A stretch of 64,000 bases of DNA from Nitrospira sp. ND1 (GTDB taxonomy: Bacteria; Nitrospirota; Nitrospiria; Nitrospirales; Nitrospiraceae), in NCBI RefSeq assembly GCF_900170025.1, contig NZ_FWEX01000006.1:1148795-1212794 (forward strand), read 5' to 3'. The notes beneath the pieces are model-generated. The model made no database searches. It was not told the origin of the DNA and saw nothing but the letters and a program-made list of their open reading frames with translations. The position numbers and the translations under genes are program-made. Positions 26,827 through 34,813 of this stretch are shown piece after piece. The stretch's first letter is position 1, and every line of letters begins with the position of its first letter.

Positions 26827-28168
26827 GGGCCTGTCAGATTTTCTGTGTGTGAGGCGGGTTAGTTTCACGCCACACTCGGATTGAACCGCTCTGCATACAG
26901 GATGGCGAATTGATTCATCGCCGCCTTCCAGTCCCGCGTCGCCCGGCTCCAGCCGGCCGTAATATTGCGCAGCGCCAGCCACAGCAATTTGGTCGCCGCT
27001 TCGTCGGTCGGGAAGTGACCGCGCGTCTTGATGATCTTGCGCAGCCGCATGTGCACCGACTCAATGGCATTGGTCGTGTAGAGGATCCGCCGCACCTCCG
27101 GGGGGAACGCAAAGAAGGGCGTCACGTGGTTCCAGGCCCGTCGCCACAGGCCGCGAATGGGCGCATACTTGGTCCCCCACGGACCGGCCTCGAACGCGTC
27201 CAGCGCGGCGTGAGCCGCCGCCTCGGTCGGCGCGGTGTAGATCGGCCGGATTGCGGCGGCCACCGCCTGGCGGTCCTTCCAGCTCACGTAGTCCAGTGAA
27301 TTGCGGATCAGGTGCACGATGCAGGTTTGCACGGTGGTCTGTGGAAACACCGTGCCAATCGCCTCGGCGAGCCCCTTTAAACCATCCACCACCGCGATGA
27401 GCACGTCCATGACCCCACGGGTGCGCAGCTCGTTGAACACCTTCAGCCAGAACTTTGCCCCTTCGGTCTGCTCGATCCACAGCCCCAGGATCTCCCGCGT
27501 CCCATCGGCGCGCACGCCCAGCGCGAGATACACCGCCTTGTTCCGCACCACCGCGTCTTCACGGATCTTCACCCGCAACGCATCGAAGAACACGACGGGG
27601 TACAGCGGCTCCAGGGGCCGACTCTGCCAGGCCGTCACCTCGGCCAGCACGGCCTCGCTCACGGTGCTGATGAAGTCGGGCGAGACCTCCACCGCATACA
27701 TCTCGGACAGGTAGCCCTGGATCTCCCGGACGGTCATCCCCCGAGCATACAAGGCGATGATCTTGTCATCAAAGCCCGTGAAGCGCCGCTCGTGTTTGCC
27801 GATTAACTGCGGCTCGAAGGTCCCGCTCCGATCCCGCGGCACCTCGAGCCGCACTGCCCCCTCGTCGGTGAGTACGGTCTTCGGCGTCGTGCCGTTGCGG
27901 TGGTTGCCACGGGGCGCGCCGGGGGCCTGCTCCGTCCCCAGGTGATGCGTCAGCTCCGCCCCCAGGGCACGCTCCAGCACCGCCTTCTTCAGGCCCCGGA
28001 ACAGAGTCTCAAATTGTGCCGGCGTCAGCGGCCCAGGCACCAACTGGTCCAACAATTCCTGGCTTACCGGCAGCGCCGGGGCGAGGTCCTTCGTCGTGTT
28101 CGTCTTGCGAGGCATCGAGGCTCCTTTCAGCCACACTATGCCTCACACACAAAATTTCGGACAAGTCC
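26827..28168 (-). mobile_element. Complete IS256-family insertion sequence, 1342 bp
   Basis: Imperfect inverted repeats of 29 bases bound the element. The left one (26827-26855) contains TGTCAGATTTTCTGTGTGTG and the right one (28140-28168) complements it at about 23 of 29 positions, with TGTGTGTGAGGC identical. The flanks carry the same 9-mer CACGAGGCA at 26818-26826 and 28169-28177, a target duplication of the size expected for IS256. The single internal gene is intact. Removing the IS and one 9-mer restores a continuous plus-strand frame starting at 26807, so the insertion is fairly recent. Confidence 0.92.
26865..28115 (-). CDS. IS256-family (mutator-type) DDE transposase
   Basis: The 416-residue protein carries the family blocks in order: QFETLFRGLKKAVLERALGAEL, GNHRNGTTPKTVLTDEG and IIALYARGMTVREIQGYL. 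The catalytic Asp candidates are in VVFFDALRVKIRED and IAVVDGLKGL, and the Glu in YTTNAIESVHMRLRK. The signature CIVHLIRNSLDYVSWKDR is present. The ATG at 28113-28115 follows AAAGGAG with good spacing; the longer frame upstream extends into the inverted repeat. No stops or shifts interrupt it, so it is probably functional. Confidence 0.95.
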   Translation of the reverse strand: MPRKTNTTKDLAPALPVSQELLDQLVPGPLTPAQFETLFRGLKKAVLERALGAELTHHLGTEQAPGAPRGNHRNGTTPKTVLTDEGAVRLEVPRDRSGTFEPQLIGKHERRFTGFDDKIIALYARGMTVREIQGYLSEMYAVEVSPDFISTVSEAVLAEVTAWQSRPLEPLYPVVFFDALRVKIREDAVVRNKAVYLALGVRADGTREILGLWIEQTEGAKFWLKVFNELRTRGVMDVLIAVVDGLKGLAEAIGTVFPQTTVQTCIVHLIRNSLDYVSWKDRQAVAAAIRPIYTAPTEAAAHAALDAFEAGPWGTKYAPIRGLWRRAWNHVTPFFAFPPEVRRILYTTNAIESVHMRLRKIIKTRGHFPTDEAATKLLWLALRNITAGWSRATRDWKAAMNQFAILYAERFNPSVA

Positions 28169-28210
28169 CACGAGGCACTCCCCATTATATAAGGCAGGCG
28201 AAAGAACCGT

Positions 28211-28302
28211 GGGCAACCTGGTCGATCTCCTGTGCTCGCGCAACGCGCGGCCTCAGAAGGCCCTCGTTGGACGCGCGCAGTGGGAGATCAACCAGGCCGC
28301 CC
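28211..28302. repeat. Inverted-repeat element next to the IS256 copy
   Basis: GGGCAACCTGGTCGATCTCC (28211-28230) pairs with GGAGATCAACCAGGCCGCCC (28283-28302) at 17 of 20 positions, leaving a GC-rich interior with smaller hairpins. The architecture resembles the elements at 22118-22237 and 33185-33420, although the arms differ in sequence. The IS256 copy inserted 33 bases to its left. Confidence 0.6.
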
Positions 28303-28345
28303 ATGCAGGCAAATGAACACGTGCGGGCTCAATAAGCATGAGATC

Positions 28346-29497
28346 TCACTCAAAGGCTTCGGCAGAAAAACCTCCCTCTGAATTGCGGTCATGCAGCCAT
28401 ATATTCACATCCCCATATCTATCTCCAACAACTTCCCCAATCTTTCTAATGAGTGAGATTGCCGAGTCCATCAACCTTTCGCAGCTCCCATGCTCCAGCA
28501 TATATAATCGAGACTCACGCGGTGCGAGCTGCCGTTCGACTTCGATATGTGTCTCAACTTTGGGATGCACAAGTGAATGTCGTAGCTCTTCCTCGCTCTC
28601 AACGATAAACTTTAACTCGGGGCAATTGGTTTCCAGTAGAGGCGGATATTGTTTCCCGATCGCGATCTTAGGGTACTTGTGTAGCTTATCTCGAAGACCC
28701 AGAGTTCTCTGCCTTTCCGTTTGCTCATCCCACTCGCTCAGCCAGATCTTTTCGTCCTTGGTCAAAGCACTACCTTTTAACTTTTGAATATCCCAGGATA
28801 ATGCATTTAGATAACCTTCCAGGAGAAAGAATGCCGATCTAACTGTCGCACGCAAGAGAGCCTCTTCTCTCTTGGTGCTCTCCTTCGTATCCTTCTTGTG
28901 CCTGGCTTTCTTCGCATCACACGCAGCATTCCATAATAACCCCATATCCTCAAAAAGCCGCGCTTCCAGAACTGTCCACGGAACCTCCCTCCCACCACAT
29001 TTACTTACTCCGTTAATATCTATGCCAATTCTGCCGTGCGGTGGAAGCTTCACAAAAAGAGGACATGCTTTCTCATAACGGCTAAACAGATGTTCCTGCA
29101 TGTACCATTTGGGCACCCATAGAATCTTTCCTGGCTGATCGGAAGCCATCTGGAGTATCTCATCATAAGCTGAGAGGTCTCCCTTCGCTCCTATCCACTC
29201 TTTGATAGAAGCGAGTCTCCGTTGTAGATCGGAGTAAAAAACCCTGAGAGCAGCTTTCGACAGATTAGGAATGTTCTCAAGGGACAAATTCATTTGCTCA
29301 TATCCAGAATCATCCAGTCCGTTACTAAGAACATAGATGGCCCGGTACTCTCTGTATGCCCGTTGAGCCTTTTCTTTCAGATGTGTAACTCTCCGCTGTG
29401 CTGGTTTGTTTTTCATACGCCTGGCATTGCATCTTATTCTTTCTCCTCGAATCGGGAAAGAGCCCCTCGCGATGGCTAATTCATACCGCCGGCTCAT
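28346..29497 (-). CDS. Uncharacterised protein with a HEPN-like C-terminal region
   Basis: I do not recognise the full-length family. The N-terminal third is basic and helical; the middle contains WVPKWYMQEHLFSRYEKACP. The C-terminal third, around FFLLEGYLNALSWDI and ending in EEELRHSLVHP, resembles HEPN domains. The R-x4-H spacing in RHSLVH is the catalytic RNase motif of that superfamily. Base composition is clearly lower in GC than its neighbours, and the gene stands alone between an IS256 element and a transferase relic, so recent transfer is likely. The start is uncertain: the ATG at 29497 has AGGA nine bases upstream, and one at 29416 is also possible. Confidence 0.65.
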   Translation of the reverse strand: MSRRYELAIARGSFPIRGERIRCNARRMKNKPAQRRVTHLKEKAQRAYREYRAIYVLSNGLDDSGYEQMNLSLENIPNLSKAALRVFYSDLQRRLASIKEWIGAKGDLSAYDEILQMASDQPGKILWVPKWYMQEHLFSRYEKACPLFVKLPPHGRIGIDINGVSKCGGREVPWTVLEARLFEDMGLLWNAACDAKKARHKKDTKESTKREEALLRATVRSAFFLLEGYLNALSWDIQKLKGSALTKDEKIWLSEWDEQTERQRTLGLRDKLHKYPKIAIGKQYPPLLETNCPELKFIVESEEELRHSLVHPKVETHIEVERQLAPRESRLYMLEHGSCERLMDSAISLIRKIGEVVGDRYGDVNIWLHDRNSEGGFSAEAFE

Positions 29498-29551
29498 TCC
29501 TGCTGTTCCTGTAGCCTTGCGCTTTCCCCTCGCTTCCGGCATATAGACCCC

Positions 29552-29740
29552 ATGCCCACTCTGATCCTGTTTCCTTGGTCACCATTCTGCACCACGGTGC
29601 GGCGTTTTCTGGGAAGGCACGGCATTTTGTTCCGTCGGCGCAACATCCCCTTTCACAAGCGGGCTTCCATCATCAGAGCCACGAACGGGCTTGGCCACAC
29701 GGTGCCCTGTAGCCCGACGTTCTCTACCGTGCCTATCTGA
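29552..29740 (+). pseudogene. Relic of a glutathione S-transferase N-terminal (thioredoxin-like) domain
   Basis: A 62-codon plus-strand frame begins MPTLILFPWSPFCTTVRRFL and continues RHGILFRRRNIPFHKRASII to GHTVP. This matches the start of bacterial glutathione S-transferases, including the SPFC/TTV active-site region and the conserved VP at the cis-proline position. The frame then ends at a stop, and the rest of a transferase cannot be followed, so I read it as a truncated remnant. It fills most of the 300-base gap before the PilZ gene. Confidence 0.45.
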
Positions 29741-29843
29741 CATGAACACCGGGACACATCGTTGGTCCGGAGCCCGGCGATCATGCACATCTTCATGCTT
29801 AAGGGCCGATGTGTCTGCCAACTTTGTTATACTTGCCTCCACC

Positions 29844-30239
29844 ATGCCGCCCGACATGCCTTCACAGCCGTCCGGGAGAGAACGCCGCGAATTTTATCGC
29901 ATCACCGTGCTTCTGCCCATCTGCATTCGGCACGAGACCGACGACACGGTAGGTGAGTGCACTGAGAAATCGGTCAACCTCAGTGGCGGCGGTGTCGGCG
30001 TGACGGTCACTGAGAGTTACACACCCGGTGAAGTCCTTTCCCTCACACTGCTGCTCCCCGAGCAAGTTCCCTTCACATCTTCTATCGAGGTACTGCGGCT
30101 TGATCCCCTTCCGGTCCCAGGCGGTGCGTACCGCCTCCACGCCCGCTTCGTCAGGATGACCACCCAGAATCGGGAGCTGCTGATCAGATACATCGTGCGT
30201 TTTCAGCGCGACCACCTGCAGGAACACTATTCCGTCTGA
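29844..30239 (+). CDS. PilZ-domain protein
   Basis: The 131-residue protein is little more than one PilZ domain. The two cyclic-di-GMP contact motifs are visible: RxxxR in RREFYR near residue 15 and (D/N)xSxxG as NLSGGG near residue 48. It should be a soluble cyclic-di-GMP receptor, possibly acting on motility or on exopolysaccharide output. The ATG at 29844 has no strong ribosome site; a second one four codons later is equally possible. The gene diverges from the HEPN-like gene and is followed by an alpha/beta hydrolase gene. Confidence 0.85.
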   Translation: MPPDMPSQPSGRERREFYRITVLLPICIRHETDDTVGECTEKSVNLSGGGVGVTVTESYTPGEVLSLTLLLPEQVPFTSSIEVLRLDPLPVPGGAYRLHARFVRMTTQNRELLIRYIVRFQRDHLQEHYSV

Positions 30240-30382
30240 AGCGCAGAGAAGGCTTGGCGGCTTGGCAGCCCCCGCACACGAGGGCAGAGATGTTCATTGG
30301 GAGTGCCGCTCGCCCGGTCTTGGGCGACACTTCGACTCGTCCCGGTTTGCTTCTTCCATCCATGACAGGTGATCATGTCCCC

Positions 30383-31390
30383 ATGCGTGGACTCAAATGG
30401 TTTCTCGGCCTGTTGGTTGCGCTGGCGACAATCGGTGCGCTGTATCAGATCGTCGGGATGGTGCTCGATCGGAAACAGCATCCGCCCATCGGCCGGCTTA
30501 TCGACATCGGCGGTCATCGACTCCATCTCTACTGCATAGGGCAGGGCAGTCCGACGGTCGTGCTGGAAGCAGCCGCTCCCGGCTGGTCGCTCTACTGGAG
30601 CACGGTGCAACCGGAGGTGGCACAAGTCACGCGCGTCTGCGCCTACGATCGCGCTGGCCTCGGCTGGAGTGAGCGTGGCCCGTTGCCCCGCACCGGCCGG
30701 CGGCTGGCGCGAGAGCTTCATCAGTTGCTGAGCCGCGGGGGCATCCCCGGCCCCTACATTCTCGTGGGCCATTCGCTCGGCGGCTTCGTCACCCGGCTCT
30801 ACCGCGAAGAACATCCCCTGGAGGTCGTCGGTATGGTGCTGGTCGATGCGGGACATGAATCGGAAATGCGCCAGGCCGAATTTCGATCTTTCGCCAACGC
30901 CGGCAAATCGATGCTCCCCGTCATTCGCGCCATGACGATGCTAGGCATTCCACGCCTGATGGCCTCGTATGACCAACTGCCACCGCTGTTGACCGGACAG
31001 GAAGAGAAGGTACCCACGGAGATTCGACCAATGCTACGTGCAGGTTGGCTGCGGACCGGCTATTTCTCAACGTTGACTGATGAAAGCGATGCGCTGATTG
31101 AAACCCTGGAACAGGTGCGCCACACCGGTTCACTCGGCGATCTTCCGTTGGTCGTCGTCACCGCAACCGGCCCCCTGTGGTGGCCGGACATGCCCGGCCA
31201 GGTGAACCCTGCCAAGTTCAGAAAAATGTGGCTGGATCTACAGCAGAATTTAACAACACTCTCCTCCAACAGTCGCCAGGTGTTTGCCGACCAGAGCAGT
31301 CATTTCGTTCAATTCGATCAGCCGACGCTCATCAGCGAGACCATTCGTCAGATGGTCATTGCCACCCGCCTGGCATCACGTACCAAATAG
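30383..31390 (+). CDS. Membrane-anchored alpha/beta hydrolase
   Basis: One N-terminal hydrophobic helix (FLGLLVALATIGALYQIV) anchors an alpha/beta hydrolase of 335 residues. The oxyanion segment is near VVLEAAAPGWSLYW, the nucleophile elbow is GHSLGG, and a candidate catalytic His is in DQSSHFVQFDQP. The substrate cannot be told from sequence. I chose the ATG at 30383 (MRGLKWFLG) because AGGTGA lies about ten bases upstream; the frame is open back to 30254 but those residues look non-coding. Confidence 0.85.
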   Translation: MRGLKWFLGLLVALATIGALYQIVGMVLDRKQHPPIGRLIDIGGHRLHLYCIGQGSPTVVLEAAAPGWSLYWSTVQPEVAQVTRVCAYDRAGLGWSERGPLPRTGRRLARELHQLLSRGGIPGPYILVGHSLGGFVTRLYREEHPLEVVGMVLVDAGHESEMRQAEFRSFANAGKSMLPVIRAMTMLGIPRLMASYDQLPPLLTGQEEKVPTEIRPMLRAGWLRTGYFSTLTDESDALIETLEQVRHTGSLGDLPLVVVTATGPLWWPDMPGQVNPAKFRKMWLDLQQNLTTLSSNSRQVFADQSSHFVQFDQPTLISETIRQMVIATRLASRTK

Positions 31391-31439
31391 ACATGAACCT
31401 ATGCACGCGCGCGAGGAGGAAATTTTTGCGGCGTGATAG

Positions 31440-33092
31440 TTACCGGCGCACGGGCTCGTAGATCTGGTAGCGCCCGATGCTGGTTACGAGTCGCACCCGG
31501 TTTTGCGCGATCAACGGCTTGTAAAATCCGGCCCATCGGCCGTACTCCCCGACCACGAGATAGTCCGGCCTGCTTTCCAACGGATCGTACGTGACGGCCT
31601 TCGCCTCTCCCTGTTCGCGCCGGATAATCTCAACCAGGGCGCGGGGCGGGGCATAGGTATAGGGTCGATGCAGGAATAGAAACAGTTCGCTGTCATAGGT
31701 CTCGATCACTGCCGTCGGCGGCGTAGCCGTATTCAGGTAGTGCGTCACCGCAAACAGGTCACGATCGTCCTCACGCGCGCGAAACGCATAGCGCTCCTGC
31801 ACAGCAACCCACCCCATCATCACCAGGAGCATGACGACGACGACCGCCTTGATTCCCTGCCTCGTCACATGCCTGCTTCGCAGGAGGCCGGTCAGAGTCC
31901 TCGTCAGGAACGCCACATCGAATCCTCTGGTGAAATCGTGAAAGAGCGCTGCCGTGAAGGGCGCCGCAAGAAACAACCCGGGCAGGGCATAGCGCGGTTC
32001 ACCGGCGCTGAGAAACGCAAACCAGGCCAACCAACTCCCTGCCAGCAGCAGCAGCATGGTCTGCACCGTCTGTTCGACAGAAACCTTGGCAACGGAACCG
32101 GAAGTTCCACCTACACGCCAGGCCGCATAGGCAAGCCCGAGCGGATACTCCGGCCACGACACGAACAGGTATCGGATCGTCTCAAGACGAATGGACGGCA
32201 CAAATACCAACGCAATCGCTTCTGTCATTCCGTCTACGGGCGGATGCGGCATGATGTGGCCTGCCAACAGCCAATCCTTGACATACAGAAGAAGCCGGCA
32301 CCCACCCCATGAACCGATCATGGCGACGGCCAGCCGGCCGACAACCGACCAGTCCCCGCGAAGGCTCATGACCACCATGGTCCCGGCAATGGAGGCGACG
32401 AGAAACGGCGCGACCTGCGCCTTGGTCATCCACGCCAGCGCCCAGCATCCAATCGTAGCGACCTGCCAGAGCGGACGGTGCGTGCTCCGGAGAAAGCAGA
32501 CATACCCGGCCAGGAGGAAGCACAAGAGTGGCATCTCGCCCAGCACTTGTCGACCAATATACAGGGGATGGATCGACCACTTCAGAGGCACAAGGAGCAG
32601 CAGCGCCAAGGCGGCAATCGCGATAGATCGACCGTAGAGGCGACGGGCCAACGCATAGAGCAGCAGGAAGGCGCCGAGGGTATAGAGCAATCCCACCAGT
32701 CTCGTCTGCCAGACACCGACGCCGAACAGTGTGAAACTTGCCGCCACCGAGGCCACCACCGGAAAATGCGCCGCCAATGAGGGCGGCGCCGGCTCACCGC
32801 GTAGCAGGCACCCGTAATGCCCCAGCTCGACCCATGTGCGAGCGACACAGACTGTCCAGCCTTCGTCGAACCACAGCGGAGGGAAACTCTCGATATGTAT
32901 CAGGCCGCTGCCGAACACGAACAAGAATAAGAATCCGGCAACCACTCCGTCCACAACCGATGAAGCGGAGTCGAGCCGTTCGACCACGGAACCGGCCGCA
33001 GGTGAGGCACCGGCCGCCACGGAGTCGAACTCGTTAGGGCGTGCATCATGACCGTCGTCAGGCGGTAACGGAATGTGAGAGGCGCTAGGCAT
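31440..33092 (-). CDS. GT39-like polytopic glycosyltransferase (PMT/ArnT type)
   Basis: The protein has 550 residues and about 10-12 transmembrane segments. After the first helix comes the loop FPPLWFDEGWTVCVARTW, with the acidic pair (DE) that GT-C enzymes use for a polyprenyl-phosphate-sugar donor. LYIGRQVLGEMPLLCFLLAG follows. The C-terminal part is a periplasmic domain. It probably adds a sugar to a lipid carrier, lipid A or glycan outside the membrane. It is preceded, in its direction of transcription, by a dispersed repeat that separates it from the larger glycan locus. Confidence 0.8.
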   Translation of the reverse strand: MPSASHIPLPPDDGHDARPNEFDSVAAGASPAAGSVVERLDSASSVVDGVVAGFLFLFVFGSGLIHIESFPPLWFDEGWTVCVARTWVELGHYGCLLRGEPAPPSLAAHFPVVASVAASFTLFGVGVWQTRLVGLLYTLGAFLLLYALARRLYGRSIAIAALALLLLVPLKWSIHPLYIGRQVLGEMPLLCFLLAGYVCFLRSTHRPLWQVATIGCWALAWMTKAQVAPFLVASIAGTMVVMSLRGDWSVVGRLAVAMIGSWGGCRLLLYVKDWLLAGHIMPHPPVDGMTEAIALVFVPSIRLETIRYLFVSWPEYPLGLAYAAWRVGGTSGSVAKVSVEQTVQTMLLLLAGSWLAWFAFLSAGEPRYALPGLFLAAPFTAALFHDFTRGFDVAFLTRTLTGLLRSRHVTRQGIKAVVVVMLLVMMGWVAVQERYAFRAREDDRDLFAVTHYLNTATPPTAVIETYDSELFLFLHRPYTYAPPRALVEIIRREQGEAKAVTYDPLESRPDYLVVGEYGRWAGFYKPLIAQNRVRLVTSIGRYQIYEPVRR

Positions 33093-33184
33093 AGCGGATG
33101 AAGTTCTAGCAGGCTGCGAAAAACTCGATCATTGCGCAATATACGACGATCAACTCATGCGCGGTGTCGATATGACAATGACCC

Positions 33185-33420
33185 GCAGGATGCGAAAAAA
33201 GTCCGTCCAGCAAGGCCGCAAGTAGCGAAGAGGCGAATCGTTCATTCGTACCCGCCCACCCCGAGCCTGCCAAGACAGGCTCTTGTCCCGTGGCCGTACG
33301 GTGAGCCTCTGAGGTTCACGACGCGCGGAATAACCCGCGTCACGTTTGTGAACGCCGCCGAGACGGTGAGGCGGCCGTGTCTTGCGAGAACGCCGCTGGC
33401 GGACTTTTTCCGCGTCCTGC
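33185..33420. repeat. Dispersed inverted-repeat element (236 bp) with a partial end copy at 33109-33125
   Basis: The left end GCAGGATGCGAAAAAAGTCC and the right end, whose reverse complement reads GCAGGACGCGGAAAAAGTCC, match at all but two of these 20 positions, and pairing continues through the CCAGC that follows. The interior shares CAAGGCCGCA and GAGAACGCCG with the element at 22118-22237. A fragment GCAGGCTGCGAAAAACT at 33109-33125 looks like a stray end. The gap between the GT39-like gene and the LarA-type gene holds only this material. Confidence 0.75.
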
Positions 33421-33478
33421 CAGAAACGGACCGGTCGTCGAAGCATCGCGGAGCACGACATCCTCCGCTCCTTCCTTT

Positions 33479-34813
33479 TTAGGCCGAGGTCGGTTGCCTG
33501 GTGAGGGTCGGCTCCGACACTCCAACCTCCTGCCCCAGTACGGCTGCGGTTGGAATGAGAAACGGCGCGCATCGATAGACCGCCACGGTCACAGGTCCCT
33601 CGCCATGGCGCGCCAGAAGGGCGGCCCTAAGAGCCGGCCAATCTCCGAATCGCTGCGCATGGGGGAACATGGACGTTAGGTCCTGCCCATGCAAGCCTGG
33701 CGACAACACCATGAGGTGATGCTGCTTCCGGCGGATTAATTGGGCCACCGTCCTCAGTTTCTCAAGGGGCCGATCGAGATCGGCCAGGCGAAAATGGCTG
33801 AGCCGTCTGGCAATGCGCGACCAGAGCGGACTGTCTACGGGAAACAATTCATGGGTGCCCATGCCGAGAGGACAGGCGGCAATGACCACCCGGGAGACTT
33901 CTCCTGTCGCCTGCTCAACCGGCCACATTCCTCGATCCTGCGCAAACTGCCAGCTTGTGTCGAAGGGATACATGTCCGCCACCACGACCTCCGCTTCCGG
34001 ACACATCGGCACGGCGTAGAGCCGCTGCGCTGCGCGGACGCCTGCTTCATGCGCCTGAACGACATCCCCCGCGAACAGACCGCAGATGGCGCGATGGCGA
34101 TTGAGGGTGACATTGACAATACCATCGAGCCCGACCCGTCGTGCCACGGCGACCATATCCTGCCGTAACTCCGTCTGGATGGACCCGCCGCGCTCGTGCG
34201 AACCGCGCAGATAGTCGTGCATCATCCGCGTGGTCTCCACGCCACAGACGGCCGGGAGTATGATCTTGGCGCCACCGGAAAACCCCGCCACCGGATGGGG
34301 ATAGATGCAGCCCACGCCGATCTTGACCTCGCTCTCCATCACCCGTCGATTGATATGGAGCGGGAGCCCGGCAGGCGACCGGCCACAATTCACCAGATCG
34401 CCCCGACTGTCATGGGCCAGGACCTTCACCGCCGATGACAGCCCGGATCCGACCTTCTTGGCCCTCTCGTCGGCCGAGGCAGGCGGGTGCGTACCGCCCG
34501 CCAACATCACCGTAATGTCGTGCGCAGGGATCCCCCCGCTCGTCAACTCCTCCACGAGGAGTGGAAGCAGATCGGCACCCGGCGTCGGCCTCGTCAGATC
34601 GTCGACCATGATCACGGCATTGCGCTTGCCCCTGGCAATCTCAGACAACCTGCGCGTCCCGATCGGCCGAGAGAGGCACTCCCGCATGGCCTCCACCGTC
34701 AGCGCCGGTTCATCCCGGGGACCGATTTCGATCAGCTTCCACGACGCGGGGAAGTCGATCGTCAAGTCTTCATCCCCGAACCATGCTTTGGTGCGCAACT
34801 GCATCCTGGTCAT
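33479..34813 (-). CDS. LarA-type protein (nickel-pincer lactate racemase family, DUF2088)
   Basis: LarA racemises lactate with a nickel-pincer nucleotide cofactor, and relatives act on other 2-hydroxy acids. Conserved positions can be placed: THPP in LAGGTHPPAS, then YPHPVAGFSGGAK (His and Lys) and the later MMHD. These correspond to the catalytic His residues and the cofactor-bearing Lys. The length of 444 residues is close to the family norm. The ATG at 34811-34813 overlaps the stop of the upstream GT2 gene (ATGA), so the two are coupled. No larB, larC or larE is in the window. The true substrate is unknown. Confidence 0.8.
   Translation of the reverse strand: MTRMQLRTKAWFGDEDLTIDFPASWKLIEIGPRDEPALTVEAMRECLSRPIGTRRLSEIARGKRNAVIMVDDLTRPTPGADLLPLLVEELTSGGIPAHDITVMLAGGTHPPASADERAKKVGSGLSSAVKVLAHDSRGDLVNCGRSPAGLPLHINRRVMESEVKIGVGCIYPHPVAGFSGGAKIILPAVCGVETTRMMHDYLRGSHERGGSIQTELRQDMVAVARRVGLDGIVNVTLNRHRAICGLFAGDVVQAHEAGVRAAQRLYAVPMCPEAEVVVADMYPFDTSWQFAQDRGMWPVEQATGEVSRVVIAACPLGMGTHELFPVDSPLWSRIARRLSHFRLADLDRPLEKLRTVAQLIRRKQHHLMVLSPGLHGQDLTSMFPHAQRFGDWPALRAALLARHGEGPVTVAVYRCAPFLIPTAAVLGQEVGVSEPTLTRQPTSA

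Noticed and set aside
27900-28316. 138-codon plus-strand frame spanning the right end of the IS256 element
   Set aside because: Its first part is antisense to the transposase and its second part is the repeat; only the portion outside the IS could be genuine, and that is listed as a finding.
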